Of a DNA stretch of 64,000 bases, positions 55,197 through 64,000 are shown piece after piece (position 1 is the stretch's first letter; each line of letters starts with the position of its first letter). The notes beneath the pieces are model-generated. The model saw nothing but the letters and a program-made list of their open reading frames with translations. It was not told the origin of the DNA and searched no databases. Source of the DNA: Lindgomyces ingoldianus (taxonomy: Eukaryota > Ascomycota > Dothideomycetes > Pleosporales > Lindgomycetaceae). The DNA lies in the NCBI RefSeq assembly GCF_010093535.1, contig NW_022985165.1:833956-897955 (forward strand), written 5' to 3'. The position numbers were made by a program, and so were the translations under genes.

Positions 55197-56033
55197 ATGG
55201 GCTTCCTTGATATCGCCACTGAGATCCGGCTCAAAATCTATTCAGAACTCCTTGTACTCTCGGAGCCGATCCAATTTGTAGCGGATTACGGCCCTCTGTC
55301 GCCGCCTCTCTTCCGATCTCGAAGGGATGGCCTCTATACAGCTATCCTTCGTGTCAACAGAATAGTGTACGGCGAGGCTAGTTCGCTACTTTATTCAAAC
55401 AATCGCTTCCGATTCCCTGAAGTATATGCTTCCACATGGTCTGCGCCGACCCGTGCTCACATTGCACCTTTTCTTAACCAAGTCGGACTGCAAGCAAGCC
55501 TTATTCGCCATATCTACATCCCCTTCCCCACCTTCAACTATCCCCTGCCCGATAAAGCTAGCCTTCACGAAGCGCATATCGAAAACCTAGAACTTATTAA
55601 GAAGACTTGTACAAAACTTAAGACCCTCGAACTACTGATTCCACCTGGACACTCCAACTACGGACTCGACGATTGGCCGATCGCAGCAGAGGCGTTAAAT
55701 ATACTCAACGCACATATTAGGACCATTCATTCCCTAGAAGAAATCATTATAAATTTCGAGGAGTACCCCGAAGATGACCCTAGCGATGACTTAACGAAGA
55801 AGATGCACAATATTGGGTGGACTGTTAGGGTCATAAGGCTTCCGAAGAGAGTTTGGATCTCCTGTGATGATCGAGTCGAATTCGACAACGAAGAAGACTG
55901 TAATGCGTATGACAATGAACAGTTTCGAATGGAGGAGGAGATGGAAAAAGAGAAAGAAGAAAAAGAGTGGCTGGAGGAATATTATCGTAGAAGACGTGAC
56001 CCTTATTGGAAGAATGATTCGGACTATGACTGA
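55197..56033 (+). CDS. F-box-like (2EXR-type) protein
   Basis: Single exon; 278 residues from the Met at 55197 (MGFLDIATEIRLKIYSELLV), which matches the F-box/2EXR-like start MGFLDLPTEIRLKIY of a large ascomycete family. ATG 55143 would add 18 residues that do not fit. Conserved family segments are LRVNRIVYGEASSLLYSNN, LIRHIYIPFPTFNYPLP and IHSLEEIIINFEEYPED, then VWISCDDRVEFDNEEDC. The tail is a charged Glu/Lys/Arg helix (EEEMEKEKEEKEWLEEYYRR) ending in acidic residues. F-box-type domains recruit substrates to SCF ubiquitin ligases, though members of this family are untested. The gene is intact and GC-normal within AT-rich flanks. Confidence 0.8.
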   Translation: MGFLDIATEIRLKIYSELLVLSEPIQFVADYGPLSPPLFRSRRDGLYTAILRVNRIVYGEASSLLYSNNRFRFPEVYASTWSAPTRAHIAPFLNQVGLQASLIRHIYIPFPTFNYPLPDKASLHEAHIENLELIKKTCTKLKTLELLIPPGHSNYGLDDWPIAAEALNILNAHIRTIHSLEEIIINFEEYPEDDPSDDLTKKMHNIGWTVRVIRLPKRVWISCDDRVEFDNEEDCNAYDNEQFRMEEEMEKEKEEKEWLEEYYRRRRDPYWKNDSDYD

Positions 56034-59000
56034 AGATATATGCACATTTATAGGGAGCTCTTGCGCCAGCGCCTAGCTGGCTCGATTCATGGCTACTTTT
56101 GTATTCCAATGGGATGGAGCGCGTTGGAGTCTGCTCGACGCAGCTCTGCAACAGTAGACGACGCGCGACAACAATAGAGCAAGACAGGTGTATCTATCCA
56201 GTCTCTGGCAGATTAGGCATAGCTTGTAAAATTTCGTTTTAATACATCATGACAAAGCGCCGCTTAATACGATAAGGTTATACGCTGAGCTACGCAGCGA
56301 CTACCTTCTAGTAGGGAAACTCCTGGCGTTCTGGCTTCTAGGTGCTAGATTTCGTTAAAGTCTAAGAATATAGGCTTCATACATCGGGCCTTCCCCCTAT
56401 GTCTCCGAAGCTGAAAGACATGGCAAAATTCGTGATAGCGCAGTGGTTAGGAGGCACACGAGAAATATTCTGGAAAAGAAGCTTCAAAAAGGACTGTAGC
56501 AGCTTTACAGAAATATTATTAGAAGCGTAAAGGCATCTTACCAGCCTAAAAAAAAGGGCTAAAAGTACAGAGCAGCGAAGTGTAGGTTTGATGATGCTGG
56601 CCCCTCTTCACACCCTATCAGTTTACTACAGAGAGTTAGCATACGTCGCATTCTCAGCGCAATGGAACACTTCTTGCATTATATCACGATATAAAGACAA
56701 TGCCTTGCTCTAAGGTCACCTGTGGTTGGTGATTAATAGGTCGCCGCGAATTAGGGAGGTTGAAACCAACGAGGTCAGGGATTCCTCTTGCTAAGACACC
56801 ATATGTCCCGCGCCCCATTCGTTCCTCCACGCAAGGAAAGTTGTATTACCCAAGAGCGTTTAGACCGCTGAGGCTGCGCCCAAGAGAGTCTGGCCCGGCC
56901 GTGGTAATCCATAGTAAAATACGTATAGAGTAGTCCCGTGACTGTATGAACCGCCGAAAACAGGAATGCTAATTGACCGCAAATAAGGACCTGCGTGACG
57001 GAATCAACTAAAATTTCGTGCAACACTACGTACACTATAAACAAAAGTTTTTTTTTTTAGCATTACGGCAAGATTTATTTAAATTAGGGCTTCTTATGGT
57101 TTCAAAGAATGTAATAATGATAGTATCGGCTTTAGAGCGTAGGAGACATTATCGCGGTGTCGAAGGTCCGCTTCACAGAAATGCGCTGCTTTAGCGCTAG
57201 GCTTGTGTGCTTTTTAGGTAGATACAGACCCAGTTGTCAAGGAGTCGCTGAAGTACTTTTGATCTATCCTAGCACAGTGAGTGTCCCATCACGCAGGGGG
57301 GGAGGTAGGGGGTTTTCAAAGGTTTTGGAGTAGCTTTACAGAAATATAGCAAATATTAAAGTGTGCACAGAGTCTAAGTTGCTAAAATTTAAAGTACCTA
57401 TTAGTTTTCTCGGCATGGCCAGTTTCTAGCCATACAGGAATGGATGTTAAACACAGGCTGAAGCGCACAAGGGCTTTCATATAGTGCTGGGGATGCCCAC
57501 CTCGCAGAAACTCTACTAAATTGTTGAATACAATAGATAAAGGCTGAATGACTGATTAAAACCACTTCAAGCCTGCACTATGTTTAGACAAACGATGACA
57601 AACCGTTAGCAACAATGGACAAGCGAAAGGGTTTATCAAAGAGAGATAACCTCACTAAACTATTGGAAACAATGGGTGAGCGAAAAGCTCATTTAAGGCC
57701 ACTACTGGAATGATACCACGCCAACAGCCGCTACAGCTCCTACACTACCCCCAACGCTGAGGGACGTGTAAGCCTGAGAGCTCTACGATGGGACCTCCGA
57801 CCAACTAACGTAGAGTCCCACACAACTATTTATATCACATAGCACCTTAGGCCTTAGTCTACAATATAACACTCCACTCATAAATCATTGCCTCCTCAAG
57901 ACTACAAATATGTCTATTAATGTGGGACGCTACATCTTGAAGTGATTGCATAGCCCGTAATGGAGCCCTCGGGCTTAACTACATATTTAGATAACTAAAT
58001 TCTGATTTTAGCTGTGTTTTAAGGTGTGTAGCTCCCTTGCGGAATACACTATCTCCAAACATTTACAGTGGCTCTCACCAAAAATTCGACAACATCGCGC
58101 ACGTGGGCAATTACCTGAAGATACAAGTACGCCCGTCTTAGAAATTCGGTCATGCTTGATAATGTATATTACATTCACTTCAACTCACTAAGCTTAGACT
58201 ACATTTTAGACATATTTCAAGCCCGTCAGGCTATATTAATTGATTGGAATGCTACATATTCATGGCAGAATTACTTGTACCATGGTGTTTAATAGAACGT
58301 AGACTGTTCCTATTGTTACTGATAATAGCAATCCCTTAGCAGTTAGAACAAAAGTGAATTTTCTTCTGTTACTGTACAGTTAATAAGGCTATATCTACTG
58401 CAGGAATTGACTATACTAGTTAATTTCTTAGTGTTTTAATCCTGCTGTCGCACGTGTCTCACGCGATATCATACCCATGTACTGCACTATTCACTCATTA
58501 GGCATAGCTCCTCTCTCGTACAGTATATAGTCAGCCCAGAGCTCTATCGAGCTCCTTAGACCTTACAATACACTCGTTCAATCCACTTTGTTTGGATCTC
58601 ACTACCTTGTCGACTCGCTTCCCATATGACCCCTCCTCAGCTCATGCAAGACCTGCGCCTACAGATGGAGTTTGTGAGCGTATTAGTACAAAAGTAAATT
58701 AATACACTGCTAAAGCTTGTTTGCTAGATGTGCCTTCTTAGCGTTTAATAAGGCTAGGATCAGGTAAAATAAGGGGCTAATTTACTGTTCTATACTAATA
58801 ACAGAGACTGTGATGCTTGTTACAGCTAACGCTAAAGCATCTATAGAGATCCACCTTTACTAACTACCACTCTCCACAGTTAAGCCTCTATATCTATAAC
58901 GCAACTAGGTTGCCAGAGGACTTAGCATTTTACTAAACAACGTGCATCCACCCATAAGGGAACAACCGATGTAACGGAACAACATGTGAAGCTAGGAGAA

Positions 59001-61223
59001 GCACCAGAGGCATGAGGAACTAGATTGATTGCTAAAAGAGGGCAACTACGGGTTTACATAGTATTAGGTGAACCCTTCATGTGACTTAAGGCCAGCACTC
59101 TAGACCGCAGCATGTGGCGTAGCTAGGCAGCAGTGGGAGAAAGGAGTGTATGTGACTAGAGCTCGGAGAGCTCGGTTCCTGCAAACACAACACCATATAC
59201 TAAAGTATCTTAAATCCTCCTACTTGGTTAATCAAGTAAAAAAAATTTCTTCTTACTATTTTTTATCTACTCATCTATCTAATATTAGATTGCGATTAGC
59301 AAATTACAGCAGTCTTAGGCATTCTATTGATTGATCTGTTCGCGGCGAATTCTCGCGACTGAGCAGTTTACTTTCGCCTCTTCTAATAGTTACCGTTAAT
59401 TTACTTGATTTGCAACGTTTACCGTTGTTGTTCTGTTTAAACAAGAGTTAATTCTTGTCTTAAAGGAGGGCACATTTAGGAAAGGACGTTTAGGCAACTT
59501 TAGTAAATTTCTATCGCTGCTATTAGTGTGATGGATTGGACCTATGAGGACCCGCGAGTGGGCCAGATCAAAGATTTGGATGGGACCCGGCATCCGGGGA
59601 ACATCTCATCTCGCTCATAAATATCCACTATGCAAGCTGAATTCTCGCTGATTCAATTTGTGCATGCCTTTTGGTGGCGCGTAGCGCATATAGTCGTGCT
59701 GATGAGCCTATGAATCTGAGCGTCTGTTACAATTAGCTCACCTTGCTAAGCGCATAGACATCCTGTTTAATTAGGTTATGCGGTAATAATGTAAGTGCCT
59801 CTGTTGTCACTAGCGTCTTAAAAATTTCGACTACTTTATATAGCTGCGTCGTTATGTTTTAACCTTTAGAACAATTAATTTAGCGTGGGGCTTTGGAATA
59901 TCTCTAAGTACTCTATCTAGGTTAAACGAACTAAACTAACCTTATCCTATCTAGCGTTAATGTTCCTAGGCTTGATTGATTTTTCCTTTACAGTCTATAG
60001 AGATACGTAAAATGCTCTATGCTAACTATGTTTACACGTCCTTAATACCTCTGCAATGCAGTTGTTTAACCTAGTTGTAATAGGCCGCCTTTGTAGGCTA
60101 AAAACTCTAAAGTCACAGGGCTGTAGCGTTTTTAGAAGTGTGAGAAGGAATACAGCAAAGAAAAATGTTATTTTTAAAGCAAAACTCTAAGACTTAAAGC
60201 GTCTTATGTGGTTTGAAGCTGTCGCAAATTAGAATCTATAGCTTCTAGTGCGCCCGCGCTTTAGTTTAAGGATTAAACACACGTTTAAACCACCCTAAGG
60301 TGATATAATCCTGAGGGTGGTCCTTGCCAAAGAGGACTTTGGCGAAGCCAAGCATGCTTAGCATAACTCCTATCCTACCCATATTGTGAACACTCTCTAG
60401 CACAATAACTGAGTCTTCAAGTTCCTTCCGTATGACCTTACAATAGGATGTGACCTTGTAATATCTGCTGCTATTATGACAATTCTAGTTTATCGCCTTC
60501 ACTTTCTTCGCTTTGAGTTCTGGATGGCGTTTACAGAAAGCTGAGGGCTAACCCTTGGCCGGAGGTTTCATAAATTGGTTTGTCCGTTGCGGCGCACTGG
60601 TAGGCGATAATAAATGCTAGCGAGCGTAGATATTTTATTGCGGCCGGATAACCATTGTTAGAAATTCGCCACAAATATTAAGCCGTGGAATTCTCTTCCG
60701 GCGGAGTGAGGTACTGTTGACTTTGAGCTTTCTCTTCTTTTCAAGGGTCGTCCATGTGCGCGGTTCCAGAGGGTGGTGCGAGCGATATGAGGGTGTTTTG
60801 ACACGGCTGCGTATGTACTAGGCAATACTTGCGGGGTCCATTCTGCAATTGGTGATGGAGATGAGCAAAAGGGAAAAGAAGAAAGAGCTCCAATACGCAG
60901 CAAGCGTAGACGACACGGGGTGGATCGCCATGGAAGCCTATTGAATCTTTTCATACTGTGGCGACCCGCGAAAACTATTTGGGTTGCCGGCAGGGGATGA
61001 TGGCCCGCAGCTGGCAATGCATCTTTTTGTGGTGGGTGTGGCTGTGTCACCCCACCGCCTCTAGCCCCATATGCCCAAAGACGTCCCAACATCGAGTGCC
61101 GGTGAATCTATCTCTGCCATGAATATCTCCTTTTTTTTTTTCCTTTCTAGTTTGATTACTATCGGGCTCGTGACTTAAATGATCTTACTTGTGAGGCCCA
61201 CGCCTTCTTAATCCGGTGCCACA
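56034..61223. repeat. AT/TA-rich block, right part, and promoter of the NLR gene
   Basis: About 4.6 kb (56034-60650) of TA-rich sequence with no supported gene; the longest open frames are under 90 codons, as expected for RIP-mutated repeats. It includes a degenerate partner of the 54.1-54.4 kb repeat (58277-58984) and an inverted pair CCACCCT/AGGGTGG (60290-60320). From about 60650 the composition returns to normal, which marks a boundary; 60650-61223 should hold the promoter of the NLR gene, with a T run at 61130-61140. Confidence 0.55.
58945..58984 (+). repeat. Terminal-repeat-like motif, copy 2
   Basis: CATCCACCCATAAGGGAACA followed by ACCGATGTAACGGAACAAC. It is the same design as the motif at 54389-54427, differing at several positions. 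It is preceded, in the same order as in copy 1, by GTACCATGGTGTTTAATAGA (58277). Confidence 0.5.
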
Positions 61224-64000
61224 ATGCGCCTTTTACAGCTCCATAATTACCCCAGCTTCAGCCTGGCCGAGTTTGCCGAAGATGAGGTTCCCCGCTACGC
61301 AATACTCTCGCACACCTGGGGACGTGACGGCGATGAAGTCACGTACAAAGACATCAGAGATGGCACTGGAGGTGGCAAGGCTGGTTACGACAAGCTCCGT
61401 TTCTGCGCAGTCCAAGCCATCAATGACGGGCTGGACTACTGCTGGATAGACACCTGTTGTATTGACAAGACAAATGCCGCCGAGCTTACTGAAAGTATCA
61501 ACTCCATGTTTCGGTGGTATCAGAATGCTATTAAATGTTATGTTTTCCTCGCAGATGTCTCGACTTCTATGAGCGAGGAAGACAGACACTCCCAGCTGCG
61601 GAATAGTCGGTGGTTCACTCGAGGCTGGACGCTACAAGAGCTCATTGCTCCTCAATGCGTCGAATTTTTCTCGCAAAAGGGTGAGCGGCTTGGAGACAGA
61701 AAGTCGCTAGAAAAGCAGATTCACCAGGTTTCGGGCATTTCTATTCATGCGCTTCGGGGGGAGCCACTGTCTCACTTTACGATCGATGAGCGCATGTCAT
61801 GGGCAGCAAACAGAATAACTAAGCGCCCTGAAGACAAAGTTTACTCTCTTCTTGGAATTTTCGATATTCATATGGAAGCTATCTACGGCGAGGGCGAGCA
61901 TCATGCATCTCGGCGGCTCCTGAGGGAGCTCGAGAGGTATTCAAAAGACCACCGGCCGGGTAAGCTCTTTCGGGATCAACTACAATTACCCTCCACCAGA
62001 CAGCTAGAAACACCTCAAGTGAACCCGACATGGATCGTGCCATTCGAGCGGAACTCTCGCTTCACTAGCCGCGAGCCTGAGCTGACTCGGCTCGAAAATA
62101 TGCTATTCGGCAAGAATCGTACAGCGAAGCTTGCGATCACCGGTCTTGGAGGCGTAGGAAAGACCCAGCTGGTCATCGAACTGCTCTACCGCATCGCCGA
62201 CAAGCAAAAGCACTGCTCGGTTATCTGGATTTCCGCAGTTAACACAGAAAGTCTGCACCAATCTTACCTGGACGTTGCCCGGCAACTTGGTATACCTGGG
62301 TGTGAAGACGACAAGGCAGATGTGAAGATACTGGTGCAGGCACATTTGAGCAGAGAAAGTACAGGGCAGTGGCTGCTAGTATTCGACAACGCCGACGACA
62401 TCGACATGTGGATTGCCAAGCCTGGACCTGGGCTGAAGCTTGGGCAGGGATCGCACCCTTTGATGGACTACCTCCCGAAGAGCAAGCATGGAGCCGTTGT
62501 ATTTACGACACGCGACAGGAAGATAGCAGTTAAGCTCGCGCAACAGAACGTGGTGGACGTTCCGGAGATGGGAGAAGACGCGGCTGCCCAGCTGCTAAGA
62601 AAGTGTCTGGTTAATGCGGATCTCGCCAAAAGTCGGCAAGAGACAGGTGCACTGCTTTTACAGCTCACCTACCTTCCGCTAGCCATTGTGCAGGCAGCGG
62701 CGTACATCAACGAGAATGCGATATCACTCGCAAACTATCTGTCGCTCTTGGCTGAACAGGAAGAGGAGGTAATTGATCTTCTTAGCGAGGAGTTTGAAGA
62801 CGACGGGAGGTATCGTACCATCAAGAATCCGATAGCCACAACATGGCTGATATCGTTTGACCAAATCCGGCGGCGCGATCGTCTGGCGGCCGATTACTTA
62901 TCGTTTATGGCCTGTATAGAGCCAAAGGACATTCCGCAGTCTCTCCTTCCGGCAGGGTCCTCGCGGAAGATGGAAGTGGATGCGATCGGAACACTTACTG
63001 CGTATTCGTTTCTTAGTAAACGACCGGCCGACCAGGCTTTCGACTTGCATCGGTTGGTGCATCTAGCCACGCGCAATTATCTCCGGTTGGAAGACGGACT
63101 AGCACCAGCAACAGAGAAAGCCATTGTGCGCATGGAAGAGGTCTTCCCCAGCCATAACCACGAGAATAGAAGCATTTGGAGGAGATATTTGCCACATGTC
63201 CGTTTTGCACTGGACTCCGATGTTGTTCACAAAGATCAGCAATCTAGGATGGATCTCATGTGGAGGTATGGATTGTGCCTATTTGCAGATGGGCGGTGGA
63301 GTGATACAGAGAAAGTGACTTCACAAGTACTGGAAGCTCGTAAGAGAGTGCTTGGAGAGGAGGATCGCGACACATTGACCAGCATGAGCAGACTTGCGAC
63401 AATATATAGATATCGTGGACGGTGGAAAGACGCTGAGGAGCTACAGCTAAAAGATTTAGAGATATGCAAGAGACTGTTTGGCGATAACGACGGAGATACT
63501 CTCACGAGCATGGAAAGTCTAGCTTCGACGTATCTCGCACAAGGTCGGTGGAACGATGCTGAAATGCTGCTGTTGCAAGTAGTGGAAGCTCGAAAACAGC
63601 GCAAGGGGTCGAAGCATCCAGACACGCTGATCAGCATGGCTAAACTGGCGTCAACGTACAGGAACAAAGGCAAGTGGGACAGGGCCGAGCAGCTGGAGGC
63701 GCAAGTGGTGGAGACTCGCAAGAGGGTACTTGGACCGGAGCATCCAGCCACGCTGTCCAGCGTAGCTAACCTGGCGTCGACGTACAGGGACAAAGGCCGG
63801 TGGGACGAGGCCGAAGAGCTGGAAGTGCAAGTGGTGGAGACTAGCAAGAGAGTACTTGGGCTGGAGCATCCAGACACGCTGACCAGCATAGCTAACCTGG
63901 CGTCGACGTACAGGAACAAAGGCCGGTGGGACGAGGCCGAAGATCTTGACATCCAAGTGATGGAGGCTCGCAAGAGGGTACTTGGGCCGGAGCATCCAGA
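61224..64000 (+). CDS. HET-NB-ARC-TPR receptor (fungal NLR), 3' end outside window
   Basis: The frame is open from ATG 61224 to the end of the window, about 925 residues without an intron. Domains in order follow. The HET domain (about 1-160) has RYAILSHTWG, LDYCWIDTCCIDK, CYVFLADV and SRWFTRGWTLQELIAPQ. The linker WIVPFERNSRFTSREPELTR is typical of NLR N-terminal borders. The NB-ARC ATPase (about 285-600) has Walker A GLGGVGKTQ (307-315), Walker B WLLVFDNADD (about 383), GAVVFTTRDRKIAV and LPLAIVQAAAYI. A winged-helix-like region follows. At least six 42-residue TPR units begin at about residue 706 (KRVLGPEHPATLSSVANLAS type). HET domains trigger cell death in heterokaryon incompatibility, and NB-ARC/TPR parts sense and switch. 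The recognised ligand is unknown. Confidence 0.95.
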   Translation, partial: MRLLQLHNYPSFSLAEFAEDEVPRYAILSHTWGRDGDEVTYKDIRDGTGGGKAGYDKLRFCAVQAINDGLDYCWIDTCCIDKTNAAELTESINSMFRWYQNAIKCYVFLADVSTSMSEEDRHSQLRNSRWFTRGWTLQELIAPQCVEFFSQKGERLGDRKSLEKQIHQVSGISIHALRGEPLSHFTIDERMSWAANRITKRPEDKVYSLLGIFDIHMEAIYGEGEHHASRRLLRELERYSKDHRPGKLFRDQLQLPSTRQLETPQVNPTWIVPFERNSRFTSREPELTRLENMLFGKNRTAKLAITGLGGVGKTQLVIELLYRIADKQKHCSVIWISAVNTESLHQSYLDVARQLGIPGCEDDKADVKILVQAHLSRESTGQWLLVFDNADDIDMWIAKPGPGLKLGQGSHPLMDYLPKSKHGAVVFTTRDRKIAVKLAQQNVVDVPEMGEDAAAQLLRKCLVNADLAKSRQETGALLLQLTYLPLAIVQAAAYINENAISLANYLSLLAEQEEEVIDLLSEEFEDDGRYRTIKNPIATTWLISFDQIRRRDRLAADYLSFMACIEPKDIPQSLLPAGSSRKMEVDAIGTLTAYSFLSKRPADQAFDLHRLVHLATRNYLRLEDGLAPATEKAIVRMEEVFPSHNHENRSIWRRYLPHVRFALDSDVVHKDQQSRMDLMWRYGLCLFADGRWSDTEKVTSQVLEARKRVLGEEDRDTLTSMSRLATIYRYRGRWKDAEELQLKDLEICKRLFGDNDGDTLTSMESLASTYLAQGRWNDAEMLLLQVVEARKQRKGSKHPDTLISMAKLASTYRNKGKWDRAEQLEAQVVETRKRVLGPEHPATLSSVANLASTYRDKGRWDEAEELEVQVVETSKRVLGLEHPDTLTSIANLASTYRNKGRWDEAEDLDIQVMEARKRVLGPEHP
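63340..64000 (+). repeat. 126-bp tandem repeat encoding TPR units
   Basis: Units start at 63340, 63466, 63592, 63718, 63844 and 63970, exactly 126 bases apart. The last three are near-identical at the DNA level (for example GCAAGAGGGTACTTGG and GTCGACGTACAGG recur). The first two are more diverged. The array continues beyond the window. Confidence 0.95.

Noticed and set aside
56436..56465. tRNA-like 5' half (GATAGCGCAGTGGTTAGGAG, box A-like)
   Set aside because: No box B (GGTTCGAxxCC) or acceptor-stem partner follows within 80 bases, so no tRNA fold is possible.
60290..60320. CCACCCT...AGGGTGG hairpin as a possible terminator or element end
   Set aside because: Stem of only seven pairs in AT-rich debris with no gene next to it; chance is the simplest explanation.
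61980..62010. Possible intron in the NLR gene (GTAAGC...CACCAG)
   Set aside because: It would be only 40 bases and not a multiple of three, breaking the frame that continues perfectly into the NB-ARC domain.
63236..63995. Large minus-strand open frames (245 and 114 codons)
   Set aside because: They are exact antisense shadows of the TPR repeat array; their repetitive translation follows the 126-bp units and the plus frame has the clear NLR domains.
1..64000. CRISPR arrays, rRNA genes, bacterial operons
   Set aside because: The window is eukaryotic with spliced genes; no regular spacer-repeat array or rRNA sequence was seen.

Overview
The window is nuclear DNA of a filamentous ascomycete (Pezizomycotina). 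Genes are separated by roughly 0.1-3 kb and interrupted by short introns of about 45-170 bases with GTAAGT-like donors. Typical families of the group are present: a HET-NB-ARC-TPR receptor, a fungal-specific transcription factor, a But2-domain secreted protein and a DUF8035 protein. A Leotiomycete-like source is my best guess from the overall feel of the families, but this is weak.

Layout. 1-2.3 kb: the 3' end of a cytochrome P450 and a GPI-type fasciclin protein. 3.5-5.6 kb: two decaying minus-strand genes, one a fungal ubiquitin-like-domain protein. 6.3-8.9 kb: two acetyltransferases in tandem, one LYC1-like. 9.6-12.4 kb: an ankyrin-repeat protein. 12.75-13.14 kb: a small element with terminal inverted repeats. 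14.2-16.1 kb: an MFS transporter with a GC-AG intron, converging on a ZNG1/CobW GTPase that is divergent from a MOB3/phocein gene. 22.8-26.3 kb: a C2H2 plus fungal-specific-domain transcription factor behind a 3.1-kb gene-free leader. 27-34.6 kb: EXPERA/TMEM97-like protein, NUP170 nucleoporin and AIM41 (GatB/YqeY). 34.9-37 kb: a secreted Cys-rich But2 protein. 38.6-42.5 kb: DUF8035 protein, ARV1 and the tiny V-ATPase subunit gene VMA9. 44.8-49.5 kb: an orphan protein, a CoA-binding protein and a short-chain dehydrogenase.

From about 51 kb rightwards the window changes character. There are two broken metabolic genes (dimeric-barrel monooxygenase-like and PEP mutase/isocitrate lyase-like) and an orphan ORF. 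Then comes a 54-60.6 kb AT- and TA-rich block that looks like RIP-mutated repeat DNA. It is interrupted by one intact F-box-like gene on a GC-normal island. The window ends inside a large uninterrupted HET-NB-ARC-TPR gene (61224 onward) whose TPR units are 126-bp DNA repeats.

How it fits together. The left and middle parts are ordinary housekeeping chromosome: nuclear pore, V-ATPase, lipid homeostasis, zinc metallochaperone and STRIPAK signalling. The right part is a repeat-rich accessory compartment carrying an innate-immunity/incompatibility-type receptor next to gene remnants. No rRNA, tRNA or CRISPR feature could be supported. Gene models were spliced by hand; exon boundaries are given in each entry.
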